Origin: Beroe forskalii | Lineage: Eukaryota > Ctenophora > Nuda > Beroida > Beroidae | Direction: 5' to 3' | Length of the DNA: 64,000 bases | Assembly (NCBI GenBank): GCA_011033025.1 | Contig: WFMF01000432.1 | Span: 90,137 to 154,136 of the forward strand | Shown here: positions 43,938 through 59,289 of the stretch, in pieces | Position numbering within the stretch: position 1 is the stretch's first letter | Layout of the letters: each line of letters begins with the position of its first letter | Translations under genes and position numbers: made by a program | The notes under the pieces: model-generated | Databases searched by the model: none | The model's input: the letters and a program-made list of their open reading frames with translations, nothing else | What the model was told of the DNA's origin: nothing

Positions 43938-44570
43938 AAGTGACGGGGAAGCAGTGACGGGGAAGCAGTGACGGGGAAGCAGTGACGGGGATGCAGTGAC
44001 GGGGAAGCAGTGACGGGGAAGCAGTGACGGGGAAGCAGTGACGGGGAAGCAGTGACGGGGAAGCAGTGACGGGGATGCAGTGACGGGGATGCAGTGACAG
44101 GGATGCAGTGACGGGGATGCAGTGACGGGGAAGCAGTGACGGGGAAGCAGTGACGGGGAAGCAGTGACGGGGAAGCAGTGACGGGGAAGCAGTGACGGGG
44201 ATGCAGTGACGGGGAAGCAGTGACGGGGATGCAGTGACGGGGAAGCAGTGACGGGGAAGCAGTGACGGGGACGCAGTGACGGGGAAGCAGTGACGGGGAA
44301 GCAGTGACGGGGATGCAGTGACGGGGATGCAGTGACGGGGAAGCAGTGAAGCAGTGACGGGGATGTAGTGACGGGGAAGCAGTGACGGGGACGCAGTGAC
44401 AGGGATGTAGTGACGGGGAAGCAGTGACGGGGATGTAGTGACGGGGATGTAGTGACGGGGATGTAGTGACGGGGAAGCAGTGACGGGGATGCAGTGACGG
44501 GGAAGCAGTGACGGGGATGCAGTGACGGGGATGTAGTGACGGGGATGCAGGTGACGGGGCGCAGGGACAG
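43938..44570 (+). repeat. 14-bp minisatellite inside the retrotransposon
   Basis: About 45 units of 14 bp (AGTGACGGGGAAGC, with AAGC/ATGC/ACGC/ATGT variants). Since 14 is not a multiple of 3, the repeat reads as a 42-bp period in translation, giving a long false minus-strand frame. It lies between pol and the 3' LTR. Confidence 0.95.
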
Positions 44571-45265
44571 TGAAGGTGTGGCGGACGACGATGTGAAGGG
44601 GACGGAATAAGAGAGACGATATTACCAACAAGGGTGTTAAATCAGAGGAACACGTGGGACAACAGTGGGTCAACGATAAGGAGGATATAATGGAGAATAA
44701 TGAATTAGGTGAATAGATGACAGAGGTATGGAGAAGTATATGAAATCTGCTAAGTTAGCTGTGGTGGACCGAATGAATATGTATAGTGATCATCCTATTA
44801 AGTTCGATTCTCCACAGTCTAATGAATAAGTGCAGAGGAAAAAAAAGGAAGGATGGAGGGAAATGGAAAATGAAAATATAAGGAAACGGACTGATATTAA
44901 GGAAAATGGACAATGAAACATAAGGGATTAAGGGAACGGACTTCAAATGGACAATAAATATGTGAAGGAAAACAAAGTTTTTAGAGGAAATGATCAATCA
45001 TAACAGAAGGGTTTCGGGTTGACAGGACGATTTTTTAATCAAATGTTTTTTATATGTCAGTGAATGATTATGTGAATGTTATTGTATTATTAGGCAGGAA
45101 GTGTAATTAGGAAAGTGAATGATTTAAGTAATTATCTGGTTAATTATACTAATTAGGTTAAAAGAGCAATCGTTTAGAGATGGAATCTTTAGATGATAGT
45201 TTTTTCTACTGCACGAGCAGTATAAAAAGCTATCAAAATTTTGGAGGGTGATGTGTTAATGTGTG

Positions 45266-45887
45266 ATATCTGGTAATCATAGAGAGTTAATTGGAAAGAG
45301 GGAATCGTGTGGGATCAGTGCGTGAGTGAAGTGGTAGTGTGACTTCATAGGTCAGGATACTAAGTACAGGCCTACAGCAGGGGAGCTGTTAGGTCACGGT
45401 TGGAAAGTATTAGAGATAAGAGTTTAAGAATGAGAGAAGTCTGGGTGAGTGAGTGTTAAACAGTGCAGTGCGTCGTCAGACAGTTCGTATAGAAGATAAA
45501 AGATGGTTTAGACATGTGAATGAGTCAGCTGATGGATGAGGCGAGAGAATTGGATAATTCGATGGACAGTTAAAAATACGGAGTGTGAGAAGCGAGAGTG
45601 TGACGCCCAAATGGCGAGGGAGTATTTAAGGAGCTCCGGATTGGAAACGGGACTTCCATTACTACTTCCATTACCTGATTTCTTACGTCGGTTAGAGCAA
45701 ACTCTGAATAGTTGAGTTCGGGGTTTCTTGGATTAGATTTGTTATTTGTGTTGTTATTTATTACATTCGTTACTATTTCATTTGATTAAGTTCTTGTCAT
45801 CAATTGGAACAACGGAAAGGGGACTGAGAGAGTTGGGGATCCAGGATAGTCAATTGGGACTAGGATAGCGAGAGGGGATCCTTAACA
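45266..45887 (+). repeat. 3' LTR
   Basis: Matches 36,731-37,353 over its full length with ~3% difference and ends GGATCCTTAACA. It keeps AGTATTTAAGG. A purine-rich run (TTGGAGGGTGA) lies 15-25 bases upstream and could be the polypurine tract if the true LTR edge is near 45,251. Confidence 0.9.
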
Positions 45888-47540
45888 GGGTATGCTGTGT
45901 TATTAGGACATATCTAGAACACACACACACACACTTTATCATATGTAAATCAAAACTTGTCGTATATTCTAGAAAACACTAGGAGTGATAGTTATAAAAT
46001 AATTCCTTTATTATGCACCATCTCCAAAACCATGGGGGTGAAAAAGCGCATTCTAAATGAAATGAAGGTCAAACAAATACCATTGTGAAGGTATTGAAGA
46101 AGCCAGGGGGGGGGGAGAGGTGTCTACATCCATGATTAATCTTATACAGTTGTTATACTATCTTATCACATGATTCAGTTTACAGGATCTTATAATAAGT
46201 TCACTAAATCATGATCAATCTAAGGATCTATGATATAGTCTCACCACATGATACAATCTATGACAGCAATACAGATTGTATAGACTTTATAATATAGGAT
46301 CCTGACATTATAATATCAGATGATAAGGGAATAGAGAATGGTAATATTATCAACATCATTCAAAGAAAAATTTTCACCTCATTTGAAAATAATTTATTCT
46401 AGAAACTCAAATAACCCATGTAAAAGGCCGCCAGACCTTATTAAATATTAATTTTACGGCATTTGAATATTATGCGCATAAATTAACATAACGGTTCCTG
46501 CTAGCACGAATTAATAATACGGTTTCTTATTGGTGTTGTAGAAGTTAGTTCTCCTTTGCTATGTTCATATTATGTTTTGATTTTCAAATACTTCTTCGTG
46601 GCTGTATTTCTAGCTCTTCGCATTACGCAACTTAGTACGACTTGTATTTTACCGCATAATGTATACTATATCCTTAGGAAAACACCCGAGTTAAAACGGT
46701 GGGTTTCTTTGAGCCGAATCCTTTGAATTTTGGCTTCATTCAGTAGTGCTGTAATACAGAATATGTAGCATTCGGACAGGTAAAGTGGTGTCAAGTTATC
46801 AAGTGTTCGCAACATTGCACGCATAATAGAGGTTTCAGTAAGAACCGCTATAAATAATTTCTTCAATTCTACAGCTAGAAATGAAGAGATAAGGAAAATG
46901 AAAAATAAAATGAAAAAAAGATAGAAAATAAAAAATAAACATTTTTGTACTGTCACAGGACTGTCATGAAAGTTCTGTAAAAAACTGTTGCTATCATATT
47001 ACATCGGTAGACAATTAAATTGACTGTTTCTTTCATGAAAGCTCCGTAATCAATTGGTCCTTATAAACCCCTTATTAAGCTCGAATTTGTTTGAAAATAG
47101 GAAAATGTTTCATGAAATCAAGACACAAGTAGTAATGCAACATAAAATTTTTTTTGAGGTCTTGGTGCTTCATTATTATGTACTTAACGCATTTTTAAAG
47201 AACTATGATTGTGCTAGCAGAGGTCAATATGATATAAATTTAGCGAGTGTGTATATTTCAAATCATCCGTATTCCATTTTTATAGGCAAAGAAGATAACA
47301 GGCAAATTAATTTTCTAGCTAAATTGATGAAAATTATTGAATTGCTCATCATACGACTTAACATTCGAATGTATTTAAAAGTTTCATTATACCAACATTT
47401 ATAAGTCAGGTGACAGCTATTCATGCTATTGTGAATAGCTTGTGTAATACACAATGTACTTATTATATGTTTAGTGCATGCTAGAATAGAGCACATCACA
47501 CAGATAGGCTGTTGCCGTGTGATAACTACAAAAACAGTCA

Positions 47541-47632
<92 letters not shown>
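47541..47632. repeat. (TG)n microsatellite
   Basis: About 45 uninterrupted TG dinucleotides. The Cys-Val frame through it is an artefact. Confidence 0.98.
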
Positions 47633-47633
<1 letters not shown>

Positions 47634-48840
47634 TGAGTATTGCATATTCAGTGCGTTAACTTAGAAATATGCGCATGTTTTGGAGCATGGACTGTCAGTA
47701 GAAGTAAGCACTGCGCGGTACTACATTACTACTACTAGTAGAACATTAAACAAGTCTACTCACAAATACTACATAGCCATGAAACTTCCCTGCTATGGTT
47801 TACTGTAGATAATATTCCCCATGCTAATTCGTATTATGCCCATTATGGGGAACACCATTTCAATGCACTCAGAAGCAGTTTCTACTCTCCCTATCTCTCA
47901 CAATAAAACTTTAATAAGCGTCACTTCACACATCCCATAATGTACAGGTTTATCACCCTAAACCAGTGCCCTATACAGAATGAGAGATTAATATAGCTAA
48001 TGTCTTGCACCGCTAAAGATAATATGCAAATTACATAGCCCCATTCACATGTATACAGCATTGTATGGGCATCATTAGCTTACCTCACTTTTCAAATGCA
48101 TATGACATGCATATGAAATGCATCTTTAAAAGCTTATCCAGCACCCATTTTCAAGTGAAGTATCAATATGCAATGGGTTTATAGTGGATATAAGACTCGG
48201 CTATTCCTCGTCCAATATGCATCTCAGCACAGCCCTACAGTTTATAACCCCCTCCCCCCATTGTTATTCATCCAGTCTGCACTTCAACCTTTCAACTATC
48301 AACAATTAGCAGAGTCATTAGGTTCCAGGGTCTACTGTTTTGTTAAAAGTGCGGCGTGTGTCATTAGGTCTACTGTGAAAAGTGCGGCAAGAAGGCGTGT
48401 GTCTGTCTAAATGTGTGAGCATATTATCAACAAACTACAAGTTCAGGGCAACACCTGGATAATGCCAACATAGGCAAACATGTTCTGAAGTTACAGTCAC
48501 AAGCGATAAAAATACAAATAACCGGAATAACAGTACTGCAACAGTTTGTTTTATTCAGAGGCTGTACACAGAGAATCTCGGCCTGAGCTATATCCCGTGC
48601 CTAGGTTAGGTCAAGGTTACAGGTTCCAGTTTCCACTAATAGTAGTACATTAGAAACCAACCCGTTCTGGAATGTGTTGAATATATAGTCAACTGTGAAC
48701 TGATTATCAAGTGATCAAGGATGTGAATGAGGGGTCTTGTTGCATGGCACCAGCACCCTGGCAACAGGAGTGCACTATGTATACTTACATACAAGGAGGT
48801 GAATTATGAGACATCAAGTCATCAACTGCATTACACATAC

Positions 48841-48900
48841 CATAGGTTGGAAGTAGTCCATCATGTCCGTCGTTGTCTTGATACGAGTCTGTCTCTTCAC
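48841..48900 (-). other. Possible isolated 60-nt exon
   Basis: On the minus strand TGTTTCAG| precedes and |GTATGT follows an open 60-nt segment reading VKRQTRIKTTTDMMDYFQPM. Both splice sites look good and the length is a multiple of three, but no neighbouring exon or family was recognised. Confidence 0.25.
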
Positions 48901-50609
48901 CTGAAACACACACAACTCATCAGTTAATTATTAATTATAGCTTGAAAAACTTAACCTGATAAGGTCAACAAATAACTAGTTTCAGATGGTATGTCATCTA
49001 AAACAGTGAATGTTTGTTGGGGAAAGTTAGTTGGGATACAGCCGATACATAGGTCACAGACTGGATACCAGGTGAACGAATGAAACGTGAGTACGTTCTA
49101 CTGCTCTATGTCGATGTAATGGTATTATCTCTATCAACCAGGTACCACACTAGTACTACAAAAGGTTACTTATTAATCTTCGTAATGACTTGTTTTAACG
49201 ACTTTTCATCATCTGAACTAGGTACCAGCTTTGAGTGTACTACTGTAGACTGCAGTACTAGTGTTTTTCTAATGTTTTGGTATGATTGGTCATCAGCACA
49301 TAGTATCGCTAGCAACCAACATATTGCAATGTCGTATGGGAGTTCCTGACATGTTCTGATATACAAGTAGAGAGAGAGATGGAAGCAGTCACTCCTTCTT
49401 CTTCTTCTTCTTCTCACACCCTACAGTGTGAACTGTGGTTACTGGTTATACATTACTCTGTGTTTTCTCTATTTTGGTGAAATGTTGGTTAACAGCTAAG
49501 GAAGCGTTGGGACATGGGACAACGTATCGTAGCTAGAACTTAGTATTATTACCGCCACTGGTCCATTCCTGGGCACTTCGTTACCATTATATTGCAGTTA
49601 CCATTATATTGCAGTCAGTACTGGAAAGGAAGTATGCACAGTCAGTACTGGAAGCGTACATGTAACTAGGGAGGTAGGGTGGTGGTATTATCCTTTATAA
49701 GGTTATATCCACCGGAGGGAAAGTTAAGGTAATATCTGGAGTAGAGAAGGCGCTAGTGGAGGTGACAGCAACTGCCAGGTGCTTTCTGAATTAATAAACA
49801 TGATTACATGCACTGTAAAACTGGGACATCCTTCATCAACAAGACATCATGATATATAAAATAATCTGCTGTGATGAAACCATCAAAGTAATGGTATCAT
49901 GTCGCGAGTGTTGTCTTGATTATTCTTGGGAAACTGTAGTCCTACAAAACAATAGAAACATTAACATTTTCAATAAACGTACGAGAGTTTGTATGTGACA
50001 TTGGCATATTTGCTCCAAATTCAAGTACATGTTTTTAACGTTTTAGACATAAAGTATTCATCCCACGTTTTAACATCACGATAAGTGATAGTGCCTCTCA
50101 AATCTAGACAATGTTCTAGTGAGGTTAATATGTTATGAGTGTAAGCTACGGCTGCATAAAATGCTATGTTTACTAACCTGTTAGGTGGAATTTGGTACGT
50201 CAAAACGGACTCTCCATTGTCAGCAAATTATTATATTCAAAATATTATATTCATATCACTTCGTTCCATTAGAAGGCTACCGTACGGACTATGAGATACT
50301 TGAGATACCTATGTAATGGGTTGTTTACCTTGTTCCGGACCTCCGTAGAATAATAAACAAACAATGCTCAATTTGAGCGTTATTAGCAAACTCAAATCAA
50401 CAAATTTACATATTCTATTAACGTCAGCAAATAATATCAACAACATCGGGTTTCGAAATGTAAGGGTATTTTAAAGATATCAGTAAAGTTATAAATGAAA
50501 TTCAGATTAAAGCGAATTATTATTATTGCTACAATGACTTGTTTTTTTTTAAGTTTCAGTGACCTCTGCTGTCATTGTTCATTGCGATAGATGACTATTG
50601 GATGTGTTC

Positions 50610-52379
50610 CATTGAGAGTGTTGTCTATTGAGAGTGATGTATATTGTGAGTAATGTTAATTGGGAGTGATGTCTATTAAGAGTGATGTCTATTGAGAGTG
50701 ATGTCTATTGAGAGTGATGTTTATTGAGAGTGATGTCTATTGAGAGTGATGTCTATTGAGAGTGATGTCTATTGAGAGTGATGTCTATTGAGAGTGATGT
50801 CTATTGAGAGTGATGTCTATTGAGAGTGATGTCTATTGAGAGTGATGTCTATTGAGAGTGATGTCTATTGAGAGTGATGTCTATTGAGAGTGATGTCTAT
50901 TGAGAGTGATGTCTATTGAGGGTGATGTCTAAAGAGAGTGATGTCTATTGAGAGTGATGTCTAATGAGAGTGATGTCTAAAGAGAGTGATGTCTATTGAG
51001 AGTGATGTCTATTGAGAGTGATGTCTATTGAGAGTGATGTCTATTGAGTGTGATGTCTATTGGGAGTGATTTCTATTGAGAGTGATGTCTATTGAGAGTG
51101 ATGTCTTTTGAGAGTGATGTCTATTGAGAGTGATGTCTATTGAGAGTGATGTCTATTGAGAGTGATCTATTGAGAGTGATGAGAGTGATGTCTAAAAGTG
51201 ATGTCTATTGAGGGTGATGTCTATTGAGGTGATGTCTATTGAGTGATGTCTATTGAGAGTGTCTATTGGTGATGTCTATTGAGAGTGATGTCTAAAAAGA
51301 GTGATGTCTATTGAGAGTGATGAGTGATGTCTATTGAGAGTGATGTCTAATAGAGTGATGTCTATTGAGAGTGATGTCTTTGAGAGTGATGTCTATTGAG
51401 AGTGATGTCTATTGAGTTTAATGAATGATGATGTCTATTGAGGAGTGAAGTGATGTGATGTCTATTGAGAGTGATGTCTATTAGTGTGATGTCTATTGGG
51501 AGTGATTTCTATTGAGAGTGATGTCTATTGAGAGTGATGTCTTTTGAGAGTGATGTCTTTTGAGAGTGATGTCTATTGAGAGTGATGTCTATTGGGAGTG
51601 ATGTCTATTGAGAGTGATGTCTATTGAGAGTGATGTCTATTGAGAGTGATGTCTTTTGAGAGTGATGTCTATTGAGAGTGATGTCTATTGATCTGAGGGA
51701 TGTCTATTGATAGTGATGTCTATTGAGAGTGATGTCTTTTGAGTGTGATGTCTTTTGAGAGTGATGTCTATTGAGAGTGATGTCTATTGAGAGTGATGTC
51801 TAATGAGAGTGATGTCTATTGAGAGTGATGTCTATTGAGTGATGTCTAAAGAGAGTGATGTCTGTTGAGTGATGTCTATTGAGTGATGTCTGTTGAGTGA
51901 TGTCTATTGAGGTGATGTCTATTGAGTGATGTCACAAAGAGAGTGATGTCTATTGATCTGAGGGATGTCTAAGTGATGTCTATTGAGGTGATGTCTAATG
52001 AGATTTGATGTCTGTGAGGTGATGTCAGTGAGGTGATGTCTAATGAGATTGATGTCTATTGAGAGTGATGTATATTGAGAGTGATGTCTAATGAGAGTGA
52101 TGTCTATTGAGAGTGATGTCTATTGATCTGAGGGATGTCTATTGATAGTGATGTCTTTTGAGAGTGATGTCTATTGAGAGTGATGTCTATTGAGAGTGAT
52201 GTCTAATGAGAGTGATGTCTATTGAGAGTGATGCCTATTGAGAGTGATGTCTAATGAGAGTGATGTCTAATGAAAGTGATGACTATTGAGAGTGATGTTT
52301 ATTGAGAGTGATGTCTATTGAGTGTGATGTCTATTGAGAGTGATGTCTATTGAGAGTGATGTCTATTGAGAGTGATGTC
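50610..52379 (+). repeat. 16-bp satellite array, ~1.8 kb
   Basis: About 110 units of TGTCTATTGAGAGTGA. Units are near-identical at 50,690-50,930 and broken by small indels and variants (CTAAAGAG, CTTTTGAG, CTAATGAG) elsewhere, especially 51,150-51,480 and 51,690-52,060. A larger block containing TCTATTGATCTGAGGGATG occurs three times (near 51,688, 51,949 and 52,118), showing higher-order duplication. Confidence 0.97.
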
Positions 52380-52644
52380 ACATAATCAGGATTTAATAAC
52401 AGATGACGCCTAAGCTAAGCGGCTATTCTCCATCCCAAGCAGCAGTTGGGTAAGGATCACGTGGTGGTTTGTGTCATCAGACCTCCTATAACAGCTTTAT
52501 TGTCGCTAATGAGGTCCGTTAATTGCGTAATGCGTGGTAAGAGAGTTCAGCCGCCCTTCATCACGCACACTAGGACAAGCATTGTAAACATGGGAAATAA
52601 TGGGATATGTGGCTCTGCAACACACGCCCAGCTTTTGAAAACTA

Positions 52645-52832
52645 AGGGAGTAATGGGGGTCTAATTTTCAGAAGCGAATTTTACATTCTGAAAAGATGGA
52701 TTTCAAGGAAACTTCAGTTTATTTGGACTTGATTGGGTTGATTTTACACTTCATTTTTGAGAAAATCCGAGGTAAAGCCAAGGCCTCCCTAAGATTTTCT
52801 AGGATGGGGGGCTTTTAAAACAAGGGAGGGGG
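52645..52832. mobile_element. Second copy of the 29.6-kb MITE-like repeat
   Basis: Reverse complement of much of 29,595-29,880, sharing AAGGAAACTTCAGTTTATTT and the outer TAATTTTCAGAAGCGAATTT (TIR-side) sequence, and ending in a G-run. Non-coding. Confidence 0.65.
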
Positions 52833-53039
52833 CGTGAAGTCCCATGCATTGAGCAGTGAGTTAAATGTGTACTGCTTATTGTACACAGTTACACACTGTA
52901 CTGATTATTGTACTGTATTTGAGTAGCATCCAGGGGATGTATTATAGAGAACAACTCCAGCAAGACCTGACTACTGGTATTCTTTAAGCAGGACTTGTCT
53001 GATGTAACGTCCACTGTTCTACTTGAGTGAGTACTGTTT

Positions 53040-53606
53040 ACACAACCACTATTATAGGGGGGGGCAACCCCCATAAACCCCCAAAAATTTAACCCCCATT
53101 TGCCTTTTTCGATATCCACTTGGGGGTTTATGGGGGTTTAATTTTCCAGAAAAAGGTCGAAAATCTTCAATGAAAATTGGTACCATTTCAAAATAGGGCC
53201 AAAATCGTCAACAAAATTAAAATTTTAGAAAAATTTTAAAAAAACAAAAAACAAATTTCAAAAAAGGGTCTAAGACAACAAAAATGGTACCATTTCAAAA
53301 ATGGAAAAAATGGTCCATTTAGGAAGGTTGAAAAAGCAAAAAAATGGAACCAAAAAAAGGGTTAAAAAGTTTAAAAATGGTCCCTTTCGAAAAAGAATTA
53401 CAAAAAATGGTACCATTTCAAAAAGGATAAAAAAGTCAACAAAAATGGTTAAATTTGTAAATGCCAAAAAAAAGAAAAAATCAGTCATAAAACAAAAAAT
53501 TTTAACCCCCCCCCAAAAAAATTAAAAGCCTTTTAAACCCCCCAAAAAAAAGAACCTCCAAAAAATGCCCAAACCCCCAAAATTGGGATTTTTTTATTAT
53601 CCAAAT
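53040..53606. repeat. Low-complexity contig end
   Basis: C-runs and G-runs (GGGGTTTATGGGGGTTTA) followed by A-rich DNA with repeated AATGGTACCATTTCAAAA palindromes, ending in homopolymers right at the gap. Sequence accuracy here is doubtful. Confidence 0.6.
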
Positions 53607-53706
53607 NNNNNNNNNNNNNNNNNNNNNNNNNNNNNNNNNNNNNNNNNNNNNNNNNNNNNNNNNNNNNNNNNNNNNNNNNNNNNNNNNNNNNNNNNNNNNN
53701 NNNNNN
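53607..53706. other. Assembly gap (100 Ns)
   Basis: Exactly 100 Ns, the usual placeholder for a scaffold join of unknown size. Order and orientation across it are not shown by sequence. Confidence 0.99.
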
Positions 53707-53831
53707 CGTTACAAATATGACCACCAATGATCTTTTGTTCCATTTTTGTTCCAAATCGGCGAAAAAATTAATTCATGATGTCTAGGAAGACCAAGATTGT
53801 CATTATCATGTGAAGCACCTACAGTTTTCAG

Positions 53832-54244
53832 ACATGGTGTGTAGAATAGGGATTTCTTCGTCAATTTAATCAGAAATAGGACGAGTAGAGTGGTTACGAA
53901 CACCTTCAATTGTAAAAATTAAAACGTCGTGTTCTTGTGATATTCCAATGAATATATCATTCATCATAGTCATACATTCTGAGAAGTTTATTTGTTAGAA
54001 CATACAACTGACACGCAACATATTCATATCACTAAGCTCTTATCTTAACTAAATCTATAAAAAGATCATGTTGTATTGATTTAGTTAAGATAAGAGCTTA
54101 GTGATATGAATATGTTGCGTGTCAGTTGTATATTCTAACCAATAAACCAATATATTCATCGAAATATCACAAGAACACGACGTTTTAATTGTTATAATTG
54201 AAGATGTTCGTAACCACTCTACTCGTCCTATTTCTGATTAAATA
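53832..54244. mobile_element. Foldback element with 13-bp TSD
   Basis: A 413-bp insertion flanked by CTACAGTTTTCAG (53,819-53,831 and 54,245-54,257). It has ~180-bp inverted arms (about 53,864-54,055 and 54,063-54,243) that are nearly perfect around a very short centre, plus ~33 extra bases at the left edge. The partner sequence near 18,985-19,000 has a single CTACAGTTTTCAG and no insertion. Non-coding; superfamily unknown. Confidence 0.8.
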
Positions 54245-54987
54245 CTACAGTTTTCAGTCATCTACAAAACATGGGGGCTGCGGCACGCACTTATCCAGGT
54301 ATTTCGAGGATATCATGATACGGAGAATGTTTCATTCTACAAAGTAGGCGGTTCCACGTTATCTCTTGACCACTTCGTATTGAATTAAACTCAGAATTCA
54401 AACACGCAACAAAGAGTTCTCCAGTTTAAGCGTCAATAACACGGATTACCGGGATATTCGTGACAATATCGTTCATTACGACAAATCTATGACAACAATG
54501 CTGGTGCACTTTCTCTCAAAGCACCCTTCATACTTTCATACCTCTACCGCATCAGCCTTGACAAGTCACAAGTGATGGCCAGCCCCATCCTACCTAGCTC
54601 TGTCACGAAATTAATGCGAGTTTTCCCAAGGAACTGTTAGGACTTATATCAGACTACCTACACATCTCTTTGTCATTCCACCATACGCCATTATATACCC
54701 ACAAGGCCTTGTATACGGCAGGGGTTGGGACGCAGCCACCAGAGAATTTCGAAAAGATGGTGTTCTAGACTGTTTATTCAGGTCGAAATATATCAATTTT
54801 ATCATTAAAGCATTCTTTTACACACAAAAATATCATACTAACACGAATATCAATACGGTATTTTTGTGAAATTTAGGGCAAAATTTTGGGAGGTTCCCAT
54901 TTTTCCCGAGGGGGTGTGAAGCTCCCATTGCCATCCCCCGGCTACGTGCCTGAATACAGTCACACGTGTTATGTAATCGTAATTTAC

Positions 54988-57331
<2,344 letters not shown>

Positions 57332-57717
57332 TGGGGCTCACTCCACTAGTCACTTATTTGATCAACATATTCCTCAAATAGAGAAGAATCTTTAATGTGA
57401 TCTTACATGATATCAATTGGATGGGATACAAGTGAAACTCAAGGATGATAATGAGAAGAATAAACAGTTCAAATGAACCTCTCTAGACATCGATTCATGA
57501 GAAATACAAAATAAATAAAAGTCAAATTTGAATCTAAGAAACTCCAAGTGAATCATCTGGATGAAAACTCCTTTTAAATCAAAAATCAAGTTGTTTTGCT
57601 GCTGCAGGAAATGCCTTTTGTAGACCTTGAGAATCACCCCTGGTCCAACAAAACTGAATAGTTAAAAGGTTTACTACATTAAAAGGTTTACTACATTGAT
57701 TTATTATATAGATTAAG

Positions 57718-59110
57718 GATAGCCAAAAACAATTGGGAATTGTTTGGGTTTCGCAGCCACTCACGCCTCATTTTAACGTTAACTTGAAATTCAGAGATCA
57801 TACAATATGCATCAAAATAATACGAATAAAATGAGTGATATGAATTTTAATCGCAGCCCGCATCCGTGGCGGTGCGCTATGGGTACAAGAAATAGGCAGA
57901 ATTTTATCTTAAAGGACGAGTAAAGCGAAAAAAATTTGTTCAAATATCGTTCTGAGACGTTGTACACAGAATCTAGGGCAATTCTCTAATCTAATCGTTA
58001 AAAAACGAAGATTCTAGCACACCCACAAGACGAGATATTCCCTTCCATATATTTATCATACATAACATGCACTTGATGTCGAAATCTGGTCCCCTTCCTA
58101 TCCACGCGACCTTGCATGTTATGTACTTTGTATGTTATTTATCTTGCGTTTTGGTATAATTATCCATCCCATATGATTGGTTAAACACCGTTTTGTTTCG
58201 TCTAGTGCAATTCTCAATTTTCTGAGTCAATAATAAAAACCAACAAATGTATCTAATTAGTAATCGAGGCGGGAAAGAAATCAATCAAAACCGTCAAAAA
58301 CAGTGCAATATATACTGTGTTTACATAGTGAACTCAGGGTGTAATTTGATACTGGGGACCATACTGCATCATATTTTGCGCCTAGAATTGTTCTTTGATT
58401 TAGCTATAGCGTGCGATAGGAAGTGAATAGAAACATCGGACTTTGACTAAAGTGCTTTTAATTATGATACCTATCATAATATGAAACTTTTTATATACCT
58501 TAAATTTCGCTTTACTCGTCCTTTAATAACACAAGTTTTACTTGGAATTCAATTGATCTAGGGGAATCACCTATTAGCGGGCCATTTGTTGTGAGTGGGT
58601 TAAGGCTTATAGTTATAATGAACGTGAATTAACGCTTATAATAGGCCTTCATAAACGCTAATAATTATCATAACCTTCTTAAATGTGAATTAACGGTCAT
58701 AATACGCATACATTAACGCTCATTAACTTTGAATGATGAACGCTTAAATTGTAAATATTATAAGCTTGAATGATTGATTTATGCTTAAATTATCGACTTG
58801 AATGATTAACATATACAGTAAGTGATTAGGCTTGCAACTGTTAGTTTTAGTTATACAATGTAAAGCATGAGATGTTTCATCAGGTTTAATGTAAGTCTAA
58901 GTTTAAATGGTGCAAATCAGCGTGACCAAGATATTTCTTTGTACCCATAGCGCACCGCCACGGACGCGGGCTGCGATTAAAATTCATATCACTCATTTTA
59001 TTCGTATTATTTTGATGCATATTGTATGATCTCTGAATTTCAAGTTAACGTTAAAATGAGGCGTGAGTGGCTGCGAAACCCAAACAATTCCCAATTGTTT
59101 TTGGCTATCC
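57718..59110. mobile_element. 1.4-kb inverted-repeat element
   Basis: The terminal inverted repeats are ~175 bp, GGATAGCCAAAAACAATTGG at 57,718 and its inverse ending at 59,110, with conserved GCAGCCCGCATCCGTGGCGG inside them. The ~1.04-kb middle has no coding potential. Absent from the partner sequence near 9,165. Target duplication not resolved. Confidence 0.75.
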
Positions 59111-59289
59111 ATATCACTGTTTTTTGGCATATTAATTATCCGCTATAGAGTTATAACTCGATCGAGAACATTGGCCGTTATAGGCGAACGATATGAATAT
59201 GACCAATGTAAATAATAATTCAGCATAACCTCAATTTTCACTCAAGCTACTACCTCATTTACTTTTTGCGATATAAGAGATAATTGCGT

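Larger units (their letters stand above)
36731..45887 (+). mobile_element. Ty3/gypsy LTR retrotransposon, near complete
   Basis: About 9.2 kb with two ~622-bp LTRs, a primer-binding site, gag, and pol ordered protease-RT-RNase H-integrase (the Ty3/gypsy order). The LTRs differ at about 18 sites plus one indel by eye (~3%), so the insertion is fairly young. No target duplication is evident: the left flank is AATCGA and the right GGGTAT. The 5' edge of the left LTR may be truncated, since the sequence before the right LTR (TGTGTGATATCTGG) suggests the LTR could start a little earlier. There is no envelope-like frame after pol, only ~1.9 kb of repeats. Confidence 0.92.
45888..50600. other. Gene-poor stretch
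   Basis: Apart from a possible 60-nt exon at 48,841-48,900 I see no gene. A (TG)n tract lies at 47,541-47,632, and short repeats such as ATTGCAGT lie near 49,600. CYFIP C-terminal exons and the missing 5' exons of the second transporter were looked for here and not found. Confidence 0.4.

Noticed and set aside
43738..44673. Long minus-strand frame of ~311 codons, Ser/Pro/His-rich
   Set aside because: It is the translation of a 14-bp tandem repeat on the antisense strand of the retrotransposon; no start context or domain.
47474..47659. Cys-Val repeat frame
   Set aside because: (TG)n microsatellite.
53533..53754. Frame crossing the N run
   Set aside because: Spans the assembly gap; meaningless.
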